Below, piece by piece: positions 1 to 9,956 of a stretch of 64,000 nucleotides of DNA. The notes beneath the pieces are model-generated. The model had not been told where the DNA came from, made no database searches, and was given only the letters and a program-made list of their open reading frames with translations. The DNA is taken from assembly GCA_002733765.1 (NCBI GenBank), contig NVWU01000015.1, positions 48,919 to 112,918 of the forward strand, written 5' to 3'. The position numbers and the translations under genes were made by a program. Source of the DNA: Colwellia sp. (GTDB taxonomy: Bacteria; Pseudomonadota; Gammaproteobacteria; Enterobacterales; Alteromonadaceae). Within the stretch, counting starts at the first letter, position 1, and every line of letters begins with the position of its first letter.

Positions 1-257
1 TCTGCATTATGCCAATCGATGAGCGAGTCTACTTGGCAAGCAAAACAACCAATTTTTATTTGTTCGTAATCGGTGTCTAATGGCTGAATATCGGAAAAAG
101 AAAGTACGCCATCGGCAGACTTGTATTGATAAACCAGTGATCTTTCTTGGCTATAACCTTGGTTGCAGTAAAAAATAAAAGTTAAAACTAAGTATAAAGG
201 TATGTTGTTGACTGTGATAATTGTCAAACTCTGGTAAGTTAGTGTGATGAATAACAT
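1..257 (-). CDS. Secreted DUF4124-like protein, N-terminal fragment (cut by window edge)
   Basis: This reading frame is missing from the ORF track because it runs off the left edge. On the minus strand an ATG at 257 opens about 85 codons without a stop. The N-terminus has a hydrophobic stretch (IPLYLVLTFIFYC) that looks like a signal peptide. The segment VYQYKSADGVLSFSDIQP follows, matching the DUF4124 pattern (Y-x-W/Y-x-D/S-x-G-V-x-x-F/Y-S-D-x-P) of many secreted gammaproteobacterial proteins. A CFAC cysteine pair comes later. No convincing Shine-Dalgarno precedes the ATG, so the exact start is uncertain. DUF4124 is often an N-terminal module of a longer periplasmic protein, so function cannot be given from this fragment. 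It is divergent from cysJ. Confidence 0.6.
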   Translation of the reverse strand, partial: MLFITLTYQSLTIITVNNIPLYLVLTFIFYCNQGYSQERSLVYQYKSADGVLSFSDIQPLDTDYEQIKIGCFACQVDSLIDWHNA

Positions 258-405
258 AGCTGTTAAGTGCTTTTTTGTCTAAGATTTTTTATTACTGTCG
301 TATTCTTATATTCCTTTTTGGTATAAAAAATCGTTATCTATTCTTTTTAGTTTTACATATTATTGTTTATCCTTCACTCATAAATCGTTATAGGTGAATA
401 TTCTT
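258..405 (+). promoter_or_regulatory. Divergent intergenic region upstream of cysJIH
   Basis: This 148-base AT-rich gap separates the divergent partial gene from cysJ and must hold the cysJIH promoter. A segment near 305-340 (TTCTTATATTCCTTTTTGGTATAAAA) loosely resembles the AT-rich sites bound by CysB in enterobacteria, but CysB sites are degenerate and I do not claim a match. The only firm element is AGGTG at 392-396, nine bases before the ATG at 406, which serves as the ribosome binding site of cysJ. Confidence 0.35.
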
Positions 406-2235
406 ATGCCACAAGAGCAGCTATCTTTACAGCAAAACTTAAACTCCACATCAAGTGCACTTGATGTGAATCAGCTTACATTACTACAACAAGCCACATC
501 AAGTTACTCATCATTACAACTTGCTTGGGCAAGTGGTTATCTTGCCGCGAAAAGCGAATCAGGACAGAATGTTAAGTTGTCTCCTGCGCCAGTAGCTGTT
601 GCGGCAAAAATATTAACTATTTTATATGCTTCACAAACAGGTAATGCTAAAGGTGTTGCTAGCAAACTTGCTGCAAGCGCAAAAGCCGCAGGTATTAGTG
701 TTGTGTTGAAAAACACTGCAGACTATAAAGCAAAATCAATAAAAAATGAAACCCATTTATTAATTGTAGCGAGTACCAATGGCGAGGGTGAAGCACCTGA
801 CGATGCGATTGAATTTCATGAGTTTTTATTAGGTAAAAAAGCCCCTAAATTACCTAACCTAAGCTATAGCATATTAGCATTAGGTGACAGCAGTTATGAA
901 TTTTTCTGCCAAACAGGTAAAGACTTTGACGAGCGCTTAAAAGCGTTAGGCGCTAAACAGGTAACACCTCGCATAGATTGTGATGTTGATTACGATAGCG
1001 ACAGTGAAAGTTGGATGTTAAACATTGTTGAAACGTTAAAAGAAGAGCTTACTCAAACTGATGTACCTTTAGCCGCTGTTGTTGATTTACCAACAGCAGG
1101 CGCTACCAGTCAATACAATAAACAAAACCCTTATGCGGCAGAATTTACTTTAAGCCAAAAAATTACCGGTCGAGATTCTGCTAAAGACGTTCGTCACATT
1201 GAAATTGATTTAGGCGAGTCTGGCTTAACCTACCAAGTAGGTGATGCGTTAGGTGTTTGGTTTGAAAATGATGCTAACTTAGTGGCCGAATTAGTTGCGA
1301 CGTTAACGCTAACAGGTGAAGAAAACGTTAAGTTAAAAATTAATGGTGCCAATCAAGTATTTACACTTACTGATGCCTTAACTACACAGTTAGAAATTAC
1401 ACAAACAGCACCCGCATTTGTTGAGTTTTGGGCAAAGATTTCCGGCAATAAAGAACTTACTGCGATTGCTTCAGATAAAAATACCGCAAGAGAATACGCA
1501 GGTAAGCACCAAATTATCGATGTGGTAAGGGCGGCTAAAACTGAAATTGATCCACAATTTTTTGTTGAGGCCTTACGTAAAATTACGCCACGTTTATACT
1601 CTATTGCATCGAGTCAAGCTGAAGTAGAGGAAGAGGTTCATTTAACTGTTGGTTTAGTTAGTTTTGATGCTAACGGTGAACCTCGTACAGGTGGCGCTTC
1701 TAGTTTCTTAGCAAACCGTTTAGAAGAAGGCCAAAAGGTACGTGTTTTTGTTGAACACAATGATAACTTCCGCCTACCACAATCAGACGACACGCCTGTT
1801 ATCATGATTGGTCCAGGTACCGGTGTTGCGCCATTTAGAGCATTCATGCAAGAGCGTGAAGCACGTGATGCAAGCGGTGACAATTGGATGTTCTTTGGTG
1901 ACCAGACCTTTACTCAAGATTTCTTATACCAAGTTGAATGGCAGAATTACCTAAAATCGGGTTTATTAACACGTATGGATGTTGCTTTTTCTCGTGACCA
2001 AGCAGAAAAAATTTACGTACAAGACCGATTAAAAGAACAAGCCAGTGAAGTTTTCGCCTGGTTAGAACGCGGCGCACATTTATATATTTGTGGCGATGCT
2101 AACCGTATGGCAAAAGATGTTCACCAAACCTTGGTGGAAATCATTGCAGAGCACGGAAAGTTAACCGTCGAGCAAGCAGAAGATTATTTAAAATCACTTA
2201 GATCTAATAAGCGTTACCAGAAGGATGTTTACTAA
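406..2235 (+). CDS. cysJ: Sulfite reductase [NADPH] flavoprotein alpha subunit
   Basis: CysJ carries electrons from NADPH through FAD and FMN to the CysI hemoprotein, which reduces sulfite to sulfide in the cytoplasm. The N-terminal flavodoxin domain (about residues 65-210) has the FMN loop [10 protein letters not shown]. An FAD-binding reductase domain follows, with RLYSIASS (FAD) and GGASSFL. The NADPH-binding part has [12 protein letters not shown] and [13 protein letters not shown], and the protein ends in YQKDVY as CysJ proteins do. The length of about 609 residues is normal. The ORF track starts at a GTG at 394, but that GTG lies inside the AGGTG ribosome binding site, so I place the start at ATG 406. 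The stop TAA overlaps the cysI start by one base (TAATG), implying translational coupling. Confidence 0.95.
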   Translation: MPQEQLSLQQNLNSTSSALDVNQLTLLQQATSSYSSLQLAWASGYLAAKSESGQNVKLSPAPVAVAAKILTILYASQTGNAKGVASKLAASAKAAGISVVLKNTADYKAKSIKNETHLLIVASTNGEGEAPDDAIEFHEFLLGKKAPKLPNLSYSILALGDSSYEFFCQTGKDFDERLKALGAKQVTPRIDCDVDYDSDSESWMLNIVETLKEELTQTDVPLAAVVDLPTAGATSQYNKQNPYAAEFTLSQKITGRDSAKDVRHIEIDLGESGLTYQVGDALGVWFENDANLVAELVATLTLTGEENVKLKINGANQVFTLTDALTTQLEITQTAPAFVEFWAKISGNKELTAIASDKNTAREYAGKHQIIDVVRAAKTEIDPQFFVEALRKITPRLYSIASSQAEVEEEVHLTVGLVSFDANGEPRTGGASSFLANRLEEGQKVRVFVEHNDNFRLPQSDDTPVIMIGPGTGVAPFRAFMQEREARDASGDNWMFFGDQTFTQDFLYQVEWQNYLKSGLLTRMDVAFSRDQAEKIYVQDRLKEQASEVFAWLERGAHLYICGDANRMAKDVHQTLVEIIAEHGKLTVEQAEDYLKSLRSNKRYQKDVY

Positions 2236-4004
2236 TGAGCAACGATTTAACAAAAGTTGAAAACCCTGTATTAATTGTTGAAGGTAAACAGGCCGATAAC
2301 GAACGCTTAAAAGCGGATAGCGATTACCTTCGTGGCACGATACTAGAAGACCTGCAAGATAGAATGACAGGTGGCTTTACTAGTGATAATTTCCAGTTGA
2401 TACGTACTCATGGTATGTACCAACAAGATGATCGCGATATTCGTGCGGAACGTCAAAAACAAAAACTTGAACCTTTACACAATGTAATGCTTAGAGCACG
2501 TTTACCAGGTGGAGTTATTACGCCTACTCAATGGTTAGCCATTGATAAATTTGCTGATGACTATACGTCATACGGCAGCATTCGGTTAACTACCCGTCAA
2601 ACTTTTCAGTTTCACGGTGTATTAAAGCCAAATATTAAATTGATGCACCAAACACTTAATAGTGTTGGTCTTGATTCAATTGCAACGGCTGGTGATGTTA
2701 ACCGTAACGTACTTTGTACTTCTAACCCGGTTGAATCTGAGTTACATCAAGAAGCTTATGAATGGGCAACGAAGATAAGTGAACATTTACTTCCTAAAAC
2801 TCGTGCTTATGCTGAAATTTGGTTAGATGAAGAACGTGTTGAAACAACTGAAGGTGAAGAAGTTGAGCCAATTCTAGGTAGCAACTACTTACCACGTAAG
2901 TTCAAAACAACCGTTGTTATTCCACCAAATAATGATATTGACCTTCATGCCAACGACTTAAACTTTGTTGCCATTAGTGAAGGTGGTAAATTAATTGGTT
3001 TTAACGTGCTTGTGGGTGGTGGTTTGGCCATGACACATGGCGACAAAGCAACTTATCCTCGTTGCGCTGATGATTTTGGTTTTATTTCAAAAGAAGATAC
3101 CTTAGCCATTGCTACTGCCGTAGTAACTACACAGCGTGATTGGGGTAACCGCGTTAACCGTAAAAATGCAAAAACCAAATATACACTTGATCGTGTTGGT
3201 GCTGATGCATTCAGAGCTGAAGTCGAAGCAAGAGCAGGTGTTGAATTTGCAGACTCACGTCCATATGAATTTACCCACCGTGGCGATAGCTTTGGTTGGG
3301 TAAATGGTATTGACGGCAAAGAACACCTGACTTTATTCATTGAAAACGGTCGCATACTTGATTTCGAAAAAGCTAATTTAGACGATGCTAATTCTGGAAG
3401 TAAAGCATTAAAAACAGGTATGCTTGAAATTGCTAAAATACACAAAGGTGATTTCCGCTTAACAGCAAATCAAAACCTTATTGTTGCTGGTGTTGATCCA
3501 AAAGACAAAATAGCTATTGAAAAGCTTGCTCGTGATCATGGTTTAATTAATGACGGTGTATCTAATCAACGTAAGAGCTCAATGGCTTGCGTTGCCTTTC
3601 CTACCTGTCCGTTAGCGATGGCGGAAGCTGAACGTTATTTACCAGGTTTAGTTGATGATGTTGAAACTATTTTGGCTAAAAATGACTTAAAAGATGAAAG
3701 CATTATCTTACGTGTAACCGGCTGTCCAAACGGTTGTGGTCGCGCGATGCTTGCTGAAATCGGCTTAGTAGGTAAAGGTCCAGGTAAATACAATATGTAT
3801 TTAGGCAGTGACTTAGCTGGCTCACGAGTGCCTAAGCTTTATAAAGAAAATGTTGATGAAGCAGGCGTATTAACTGAAATTGATGGGTTGACTGCTCGTT
3901 GGTCTGCAGAACGAAACAATGCTGAAGCCTTTGGTGACTTTGTTGTACGTGTTGGTATTGTTGACGAAGTTAAAATAAGTGTTAGGGATTTTTATGATGA
4001 CTAA
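2235..4004 (+). CDS. cysI: Sulfite reductase [NADPH] hemoprotein beta subunit
   Basis: CysI is the siroheme and 4Fe-4S subunit that performs the six-electron reduction of sulfite to sulfide with electrons from CysJ. The four cluster/siroheme cysteines are visible as CVAFPTC (near residue 455) and TGCPNGC (near residue 500). The N-terminal part has the substrate-site arginine motif [14 protein letters not shown] typical of nitrite/sulfite reductases. Length (589 residues) is close to the usual 570. It overlaps cysJ by one base and cysH by about ten bases, so the three genes almost certainly form one transcript. Nothing looks broken. Confidence 0.96.
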   Translation: MSNDLTKVENPVLIVEGKQADNERLKADSDYLRGTILEDLQDRMTGGFTSDNFQLIRTHGMYQQDDRDIRAERQKQKLEPLHNVMLRARLPGGVITPTQWLAIDKFADDYTSYGSIRLTTRQTFQFHGVLKPNIKLMHQTLNSVGLDSIATAGDVNRNVLCTSNPVESELHQEAYEWATKISEHLLPKTRAYAEIWLDEERVETTEGEEVEPILGSNYLPRKFKTTVVIPPNNDIDLHANDLNFVAISEGGKLIGFNVLVGGGLAMTHGDKATYPRCADDFGFISKEDTLAIATAVVTTQRDWGNRVNRKNAKTKYTLDRVGADAFRAEVEARAGVEFADSRPYEFTHRGDSFGWVNGIDGKEHLTLFIENGRILDFEKANLDDANSGSKALKTGMLEIAKIHKGDFRLTANQNLIVAGVDPKDKIAIEKLARDHGLINDGVSNQRKSSMACVAFPTCPLAMAEAERYLPGLVDDVETILAKNDLKDESIILRVTGCPNGCGRAMLAEIGLVGKGPGKYNMYLGSDLAGSRVPKLYKENVDEAGVLTEIDGLTARWSAERNNAEAFGDFVVRVGIVDEVKISVRDFYDD

Positions 4005-4794
4005 TTTACTCGTACCTACTAAAGCTATTGCGATAGTAAATAATGAGCCCATTATAACAAAGGCTCCTATAAGTAATCGTTTCCCTGCCTCTTTACCTAA
4101 ACCTTGGTTGGCGCAGTGGAATGAAGATTTAGAGACGAAAACGCCACTTGCCCGTATTGAATGGACAATGGAAAACCTCCCAAGCCAGTTTGTATTGTCT
4201 TCTAGCTTTGGTATTCAATCGGCCGTTATGTTGCATATGATGACGCAAGTTGATCCTAACATTCCGGTATTAATCACGGATACAGGACATTTGTTTCCAG
4301 AGACATATCGTTTTATTGAAGAGCTTACGGAACGATTAAATCTGAATTTACATGTGTACAGTGCGGTTGAAAGTGCTGCTTGGCAATTAGCAAAATATGG
4401 CGAGCAATGGGCACAAGATGATGAAGCATTAAAGCAGTACAACAGAAAAAACAAAGTCGAACCGTTAGAACGTGGTTTATCTGAGTTAAATTGTGGTACT
4501 TGGTTTTCTGGCGTTCGTCGTCAGCAATCTGAACATAGGCAAGGTTTGTCAGTGGTTAGTATATTGCGTGGCCGTTTCAAGGTGCATCCAATTATTGATT
4601 GGCATAACAGAGACGTTCACCAGTATCTAACTAAGCATAATTTACCTTACCATCCTTTATGGGATGAAGGTTATGTTTCAGTGGGTGATGTTCACAGTAC
4701 TAAACCATTAACCTTAGGTATGGATGAAAGTGAAACTCGCTTTGGCCCAGGACAACGAGAATGTGGTTTGCATACCGATGGTGATGGGATTTAA
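3994..4794 (+). CDS. cysH: Phosphoadenosine phosphosulfate (PAPS) reductase
   Basis: CysH reduces PAPS to sulfite with thioredoxin as reductant, the step before CysJI. The PP-loop type nucleotide-binding region includes [14 protein letters not shown] and [13 protein letters not shown]. The C-terminus has the catalytic motif [11 protein letters not shown], whose cysteine forms the thiosulfonate intermediate. There is no second CC pair of the kind that carries the 4Fe-4S cluster in APS-type reductases, so PAPS is the likelier substrate. The track start is GTG 3979, but AGGG at 3984-3987 sits six to nine bases before ATG 3994/3997, so the start is one of these two. The gene overlaps the cysI end. 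The sulfate activation genes cysDNC are not in the window. Confidence 0.94.
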   Translation: MMTNLLVPTKAIAIVNNEPIITKAPISNRFPASLPKPWLAQWNEDLETKTPLARIEWTMENLPSQFVLSSSFGIQSAVMLHMMTQVDPNIPVLITDTGHLFPETYRFIEELTERLNLNLHVYSAVESAAWQLAKYGEQWAQDDEALKQYNRKNKVEPLERGLSELNCGTWFSGVRRQQSEHRQGLSVVSILRGRFKVHPIIDWHNRDVHQYLTKHNLPYHPLWDEGYVSVGDVHSTKPLTLGMDESETRFGPGQRECGLHTDGDGI

Positions 4795-4872
4795 GCGACG
4801 GGTTAATATACCCAAATGACGTGTTGCTAGTCGCTAAATCCCTTCGTAACTCGAAACATTTCTTACTAATGT

Positions 4873-5769
4873 CTAAATTTCTTCGTTTATTTCAAAATGA
4901 TGATTGAGTTGCTGTTTTAACACAGTAAAAAAATCATCGTTAGGCTTATCATTGATCAAGTGCGCTAACTCGGCGCCTATTGGGGTAAACTTATAAAACT
5001 GCAAAGCAATATTCGGCTTTTTACTGGTCAATTTTAGTGGTAAACCATTGTAGTTAAAGTTGAGTGTTTCGCCACTCGCCATCATACTCGATTCACTTTC
5101 TTGTTGATAAAGTAAATGATTGTCAGCTAAAGATAATATGTCGGCATAATTCAAACCAAAGTGACTTAAATTAATGTACCTTTGTCTATCTTTATTTAAA
5201 AAATTTAATAGACCCGGTTGTTGGTAGCTACCTGAAATAATACGTATATTTTTTTTACTTTGATCTTTTACTGCTAAAGAGCATGCCTTAGCCAGTAATT
5301 TTGCATCTACAACACTCATATCACGAAATACTTTTAATGCTTTGAGTGAATAGGAGCCAGAGCGAAATAATTCTCCCGCTAATATTTTAGCCCATAAATC
5401 TTGCATGGTTTTATTACTGACATTCTCAGCCAGAGTAATATAACGATTAAACCAATCTAAATCTGTTCTTTTATCAATTGATTTATTCGCACAAAAAGCG
5501 AAAGTTTTTTCCATAATACTTTCAATGTTTTTTTGTTTACGCAAGTTTGCCAATCGTTCCCGCTTTGCACTGCGATCTTCTATGGGCATTTGTTTTTCAA
5601 TTGGCAGTACCGCTGCTTCAAGACCAAATTGTTGAGTTATTTTGAAAAACTGGTCATGAGCTAATGAGTCGGTTGATTTTTTTTTAGGAGCACTACTGTC
5701 GATAGGAAGGTTACTATTGTTTTCACTTTGTTCGTCAACAACAGTAACTGAAGTTTTATTTGTTTTCAT
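4873..5769 (-). CDS. TIGR03899/DUF2806-like protein of unknown function
   Basis: This soluble protein of 298 residues has a low-complexity polar N-terminus (to about residue 40) and a basic segment RSAKRERLANLRKQKN. A core with TMQDLWAKILAGE and GSYSLKALKVFRDMS follows. That core resembles the TIGR03899 family of Vibrio, Shewanella and relatives, which has no assigned role, and the DUF2806-like pattern in which a 'W-A-x-L-L-A-G-E' helix is followed by 'S-x-R-T-L-x-x-L'. Family assignment is from memory of these motifs. The gene converges on cysH with a 78-base gap and has no co-directional close neighbour, so it is probably monocistronic. There is no signal peptide or membrane segment. Confidence 0.6.
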   Translation of the reverse strand: MKTNKTSVTVVDEQSENNSNLPIDSSAPKKKSTDSLAHDQFFKITQQFGLEAAVLPIEKQMPIEDRSAKRERLANLRKQKNIESIMEKTFAFCANKSIDKRTDLDWFNRYITLAENVSNKTMQDLWAKILAGELFRSGSYSLKALKVFRDMSVVDAKLLAKACSLAVKDQSKKNIRIISGSYQQPGLLNFLNKDRQRYINLSHFGLNYADILSLADNHLLYQQESESSMMASGETLNFNYNGLPLKLTSKKPNIALQFYKFTPIGAELAHLINDKPNDDFFTVLKQQLNHHFEINEEI

Positions 5770-6161
5770 TTTTCATCCCTAATACCTGAGAACTTGACAT
5801 GATTTTAAATTTATAAAAAGTAAATGTTCATTATGTTATTCGTACTTTATTACCACCCAAATTCAGGGGTTAAAAACAGAGGCCGAAATTCAAGTAACCT
5901 CATGACTTTAAATGGGTTAATACCTATTTTTGATAAGACGCTTGTTATCAATACAAGGTAAGAAACAATAAAAGGTATGAAATTAATCTTGCCACAAAGC
6001 CATTAACTTTACCATCATTAACCGTAAATTTACTTAGTCGAATAAAGCTTAGAATTGATAAAAAATTTAGCGTCACGTAGACGTATTAAGTTGAAATAGT
6101 AATCCAAGTAGGTAACTTTAGTATTGGTTATTTGTTTCTATTTCCCCCAAAAACCTTAAGG
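5770..6161. other. Intergenic region, about 390 bases
   Basis: This AT-rich region lies between the TIGR03899-like gene (it holds that gene's 5' side) and the 3' end of the filament cluster. I see only a short palindrome ACCTTAAGGT near 6151, too small to call a terminator. There is no ORF with coding character, no tRNA and no repeat I recognise. Confidence 0.4.
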
Positions 6162-7376
6162 TCAAAAGCTATATACAAACCCCACATTAGCCCCTAAAGA
6201 GTACCAATTGACGCCGTTATATTGTGTGGTTAATACTGTATCATCAGCTAAAAATGTTGTATCAACTCCTTGCTTATGTGCTTGCCAATCTTGATACTTT
6301 ATTGAGAGGATGAAAGCGAGTTGTGCGCTTAATTGATACTCGCCTTTAACATCACCAATTAAGCCATAACCGACAGCTTTTTGAGTAAAACTTTTTGGAT
6401 GTGAAAAATCATTTCTTAAATTCCAGTTTGCTGTTGAATCATACTTTGCATAGTGATATTCAAGGCTTGCACTGAGTGAGAATGATTCGGTGAAGTTCAA
6501 TCTACTTTTTAATCCAACCCAAGGGCCAAACCATGTTGCATCATAGCTACTGTGTAAACCGGGAAATGGGCCAGTAGATGGGAGGGTAATATCAAGTGCA
6601 GGAATAGGAATAGATACTGTCTGATTGCCATCTGTTACTTTTAAATTTTGCGAATAATAACTTAACCCTATTTGAGGTCTAAAGTCGATATTCGGGTAGG
6701 TTGATTGTTCATTTAAAGGAACGGTCCAGTTATAGCCAGTTGAAGCTGATATGTCTAATACGGAGCCTTTATCGCCACTATTATTTGAACGTGAAAATTC
6801 AAAGGTTCGATTATCACCGAGGTAATCCGAATCCTGATTTTTACCGTTATAAATACTGCCAAAGAGAAGGTTTACATTGATCAGCCAATTTGATTCAAAC
6901 AACAGGGTTGTGCCGGCACTAATGGTGGCTATTTCAATGTCTTTCCAGGTTAATTCAGACAATATATTAGGCGTTCCATCTGGTCCGGCAATTGACCAAT
7001 CTAGATCATCCCGTCGATAACCCATGGCGATGTAACTTTCAGCTTTTATATAGGACAACGCGAGTTCTTCCTGTTCGTGAGGCTTTGCTCTGGTATAACG
7101 TTCAGCTAAAACCGCATTATTCTGCATTGTTGGTGAGTTATCAAATAAATGCACTTTAAGCAGGGGGGCTTGAGCGATGTGATTAACAACTTCTTTTTTC
7201 TTGCTCTGTTTAAATAAATGCATTTCAAGTAGGGGAGGTTGAGCAACTTGATTGATGCTTTCCTTTTGATCTTTTTTGTCAAAAATATGCATTGTTAACG
7301 GTGGTGCAGACCAAGTTACAGGGCTTAATACAAGCAGCGAAACGCCAATAATCCCATGAATATTTTTATTGGCCAT
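6162..7376 (-). CDS. Outer-membrane beta-barrel protein with N-terminal triple repeat, last gene of the filament cluster
   Basis: The protein has about 404 residues. A signal peptide (IIGVSLLVLSPVTWSA) is followed by three near-identical units of about 23 residues: PPLTMHIFDKKDQKESINQVAQ, PPLLEMHLF... and APLLKVHLF.... The rest has alternating aromatic/polar strands and ends in the terminal phenylalanine (GFVYSF) expected for BAM-inserted barrels. The strand pattern (LSELTWK, DYLGDNRTFEFSRS, STGYNW) recalls omptin-fold proteins such as the chlamydial Pom family, but I could not locate the omptin catalytic residues with confidence. The track start is a TTG; ATG 7376 with GAAGAG upstream is preferred, overlapping the secretin gene by 11 bases. 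The overlap places it in the filament operon, perhaps as a surface partner or substrate of the machine. Confidence 0.65.
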   Translation of the reverse strand: MANKNIHGIIGVSLLVLSPVTWSAPPLTMHIFDKKDQKESINQVAQPPLLEMHLFKQSKKKEVVNHIAQAPLLKVHLFDNSPTMQNNAVLAERYTRAKPHEQEELALSYIKAESYIAMGYRRDDLDWSIAGPDGTPNILSELTWKDIEIATISAGTTLLFESNWLINVNLLFGSIYNGKNQDSDYLGDNRTFEFSRSNNSGDKGSVLDISASTGYNWTVPLNEQSTYPNIDFRPQIGLSYYSQNLKVTDGNQTVSIPIPALDITLPSTGPFPGLHSSYDATWFGPWVGLKSRLNFTESFSLSASLEYHYAKYDSTANWNLRNDFSHPKSFTQKAVGYGLIGDVKGEYQLSAQLAFILSIKYQDWQAHKQGVDTTFLADDTVLTTQYNGVNWYSLGANVGFVYSF

Positions 7377-9450
7377 TAGCAAGTGACTCTTCAAACGACA
7401 AGGTTGATATTAAATACATATAGGTTCTATCATTTGTGTTGCCTTTGGGCGCTAAGTTACTATTCTCTATTGAAGATGCCAACCAGCGCCCTGCTATATG
7501 TTGATAATCTACTGTGACAGATTTTTCTGCTGTATTAATGACTTCAACAACAGTGACAAACATACCGTCACGTTCCCAACTAGCAACCGCTTTAGTATTG
7601 AAATTAGCGTTATTAAATAGTGTATTTATATCTGCATTACTAAACCTGACTGGTTGATAGTTCTTACTTCTTATTCGTTCAATATTAGGTATACGTATCA
7701 TATCAGCTGCATATTGACTCATGTTCATGTATAACTGCTGTTTATTAACTTGAGGTGGCAACTTTGTTATAGGTGCTTTTTTACCAATAAATTTATTTTC
7801 GAACGGTACAGTATCAGGATGGCCACGATTTAGATCTTGATAAAAACGATTGTCAGTTTTTCTTATTCGTTCACTTTCACTTGATCGGACAAGAATTCTT
7901 GGTGTTATCAGTAATACGATTTCTGTCTCTTGTTCACTTTCAACCGTGCTTTTAAATATATTACCTAAAATCGGTATTTCAGATAAAATAGGAACCTTCT
8001 GAATATTGCTGCTTTTTTTATGTCTAATTAAACCCCCTACCGCTACCGTTAAATTATTTTTTGCCACAACGGTGCCAGTTAATCTTGAGGAATTAACGGT
8101 GTCGACGGGTAAATTTAAAATACCACCGGCACCATCACTAATAGGTAAACTAGCACCGCCAGGGTTAATTTCTGAGCTTTCTTGTTCAAGTGCCAATGCC
8201 ACTGTGTTATCAGCATTGATTCTTGGCACAATACGTAAGGTAATACCTATTTCTTGTAATTCTGTTTCAGTCTCAATAAAACTAGGTGAAATGACAATAC
8301 CATTGTCAATGGTCGCAGGGTTAAAAGTAAAACCACGTACAAGTAAACTCTCTTCACCAATAAACAACTCTGTTTGGCGATGATTAGATGCTAGCACCAT
8401 TGGGTTGGACAGCACTTTGATACGTTTGTTCTTTTCTAAAAATTCAATGTTGGCACGTAAACGCGTATTTAAAAACTCATAAATAATAGAGCCTGAATTA
8501 GGGAGGGCATTATTACCGAGTTTTATTGGGCGGATAGACTGATTATTGCCACTAGGCTGTAATTCAAAATTAAATATTGAGGTAAAGTCATCGCCTAGTG
8601 TAATACTGATTATTTTCATTTCTAGCATCACTTGTGGTACGGCGATATCTGTTTTCTTCACTAAATACTTGATTGCCTTGAGCACAGTTTTATCATCAGT
8701 TCGCACAATAATCATACTGTGTTCATTGTTAACCGTAATGTAAATGGGCTGAACTTGGGCACTAACCTGTTCTAATACCTGAGCATTAAGTGTGGTGGCG
8801 CCTGTCATTTTCTGCGATAGCAGTTCAAATTGATCAATTGTTAATTCACTGGTATCGAAAGATTTATTGGTTGAATTACTTGTTGAGTTATTATCAGAGC
8901 GCGATGAACGATTATTATTCGTTGAGCGCGAGTTTCTAACATTGTTTGATGAACGGTTTGAATTACTATTGGTACTATTACGCGATGAGCTATTTGAGCC
9001 GCCTTCTATCTGCTCACCTAGCGATAAAATAACGCGACTGCCGTATAAGTCTTCAATAGATTGCGCAATAATTCTGACATTGGCATTTCTTACCTTAAAT
9101 ATTTCAATATGTTCGCTTTCACGTATCACCAAGTCTTTCGCATATTCTTCGCGTGTCATTAAACGATAGGTATTGGTGTCATCATCAAAGCGAAACCATA
9201 AATCAGTAATACGACTTATCGACTTTAAGGCATTTTTAACCGTGATGTTTTTCAAATGAATAGTGACTTTTTTCTTAGTTGCTGCTGGCGTGGCAATAAT
9301 ATTACTGTTTGATAACTCAGACAGTATTCGCACCACATCAATCAAGTTGGTATTATTAAACTCTATTTCTTTCACTTTAGCCGCAGCGATAACTGACTGA
9401 GAAAGTAGTAATAAACATATAATTTGAACGATTAAAATAAGCTGTTTCAT
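7366..9450 (-). CDS. Secretin (GspD/PilQ/MshL-like outer-membrane channel)
   Basis: Secretins form the outer-membrane ring through which type II substrates or pili pass. After a signal peptide (LIVQIICLLLLSQSVIAAA) comes a secretin/TonB short N-terminal (STN, N0) domain (about 25-95, 'NLIDVVRILSELSNSNII'). Next are N1-type repeats, and the C-terminal secretin domain (about 270-520) has VPQVMLEMKIISI, RIKVLSNPMVLASN and VAVGGLIRHKKSS...VPILSEIPILGNIFK. About 160 further residues follow with no family I recognise. A Ser/Asn/Arg-rich run (about residues 150-200) interrupts the N-domain region, which is unusual. At 694 residues it is nearer GspD/PilQ in size than MshL. No pilotin gene is adjacent. 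It lies between the PilP-like gene and the barrel gene. Confidence 0.88.
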   Translation of the reverse strand: MKQLILIVQIICLLLLSQSVIAAAKVKEIEFNNTNLIDVVRILSELSNSNIIATPAATKKKVTIHLKNITVKNALKSISRITDLWFRFDDDTNTYRLMTREEYAKDLVIRESEHIEIFKVRNANVRIIAQSIEDLYGSRVILSLGEQIEGGSNSSSRNSTNSNSNRSSNNVRNSRSTNNNRSSRSDNNSTSNSTNKSFDTSELTIDQFELLSQKMTGATTLNAQVLEQVSAQVQPIYITVNNEHSMIIVRTDDKTVLKAIKYLVKKTDIAVPQVMLEMKIISITLGDDFTSIFNFELQPSGNNQSIRPIKLGNNALPNSGSIIYEFLNTRLRANIEFLEKNKRIKVLSNPMVLASNHRQTELFIGEESLLVRGFTFNPATIDNGIVISPSFIETETELQEIGITLRIVPRINADNTVALALEQESSEINPGGASLPISDGAGGILNLPVDTVNSSRLTGTVVAKNNLTVAVGGLIRHKKSSNIQKVPILSEIPILGNIFKSTVESEQETEIVLLITPRILVRSSESERIRKTDNRFYQDLNRGHPDTVPFENKFIGKKAPITKLPPQVNKQQLYMNMSQYAADMIRIPNIERIRSKNYQPVRFSNADINTLFNNANFNTKAVASWERDGMFVTVVEVINTAEKSVTVDYQHIAGRWLASSIENSNLAPKGNTNDRTYMYLISTLSFEESLANGQ

Positions 9451-9459
9451 CTGATGTAA

Positions 9460-9954
9460 TTACCTTTGAACCCTAATTGAACCGAGCATGCCGGCTTCTA
9501 CGGTGACACTAAAACGCGTGATCTTGGTAATACGAATGGCACTATTAGGGGTAGCAGGATCAATATTTATTTCATCACCTTCGTGAATTAAATAGGTACG
9601 ATTATCATCAACTTCTAGTAAGGCGACAGGCTTATTATCTTTATTTGTATAGCCACGCAGGCGCATTTTGGGCAAGTTAGTCTTCGAAGGTGAACGCATA
9701 AACCCATAGCCCGCAGCACCAAGTGCACTTCCTTTGATTAACATCGCATCAAACATTAATGAGCTGGGCGTAAATGGATCTCGTATCGCTCGAATGGCTT
9801 CATATTGCTGTTGTGCATTCATGACATTATTTGTTGGTAATGAATTTGTTGGTAGTAGGTTGGTTTGCACTGCATTTATTGTTAATGGCACTAAGCTCGT
9901 ACTGACAATAATGAATAGTCTACAAAGTGATTTTTTATCTAATTTAATGTGCAT
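9460..9954 (-). CDS. PilP/GspC-like periplasmic link protein
   Basis: This 164-residue exported protein (hydrophobic segment LFIIVSTSLVPLTINA) has the size and pattern of PilP/MshK or the HR region of GspC. The sequence DPFTPSSLMF is followed by a small beta domain with LPKMRLRGYTNKDNKPVALLEV, YLIHEGDEI and a C-terminal SVTVEAGMLGSIRVQR. PilP-type proteins connect the inner-membrane PilN/PilO complex to the secretin. The position directly between the GspF-like and secretin genes supports that role. The gene is 2 bases from the GspF-like gene and 9 bases from the secretin gene. It lacks the lipobox of classical PilP and would instead be anchored or released by signal peptidase I. Confidence 0.75.
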   Translation of the reverse strand: MHIKLDKKSLCRLFIIVSTSLVPLTINAVQTNLLPTNSLPTNNVMNAQQQYEAIRAIRDPFTPSSLMFDAMLIKGSALGAAGYGFMRSPSKTNLPKMRLRGYTNKDNKPVALLEVDDNRTYLIHEGDEINIDPATPNSAIRITKITRFSVTVEAGMLGSIRVQR

Positions 9955-9956
9955 TA

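Noticed and set aside
300-345. CysB-binding site upstream of cysJ
   Set aside because: The AT-rich segment is only vaguely similar to known sites and CysB motifs are too degenerate to call by eye.
8880-9000. Possible CRISPR or satellite array in the repetitive secretin segment
   Set aside because: The repetition is irregular and explained by a coding Ser/Asn/Arg-rich tract; there are no equal-length repeats and spacers.
8867-9169. 100-codon plus-strand ORF opposite the secretin gene
   Set aside because: It is an antisense shadow of the Ser/Asn-rich insert; the Leu/Glu-rich product is what the complement of AGC/AAT codons gives.
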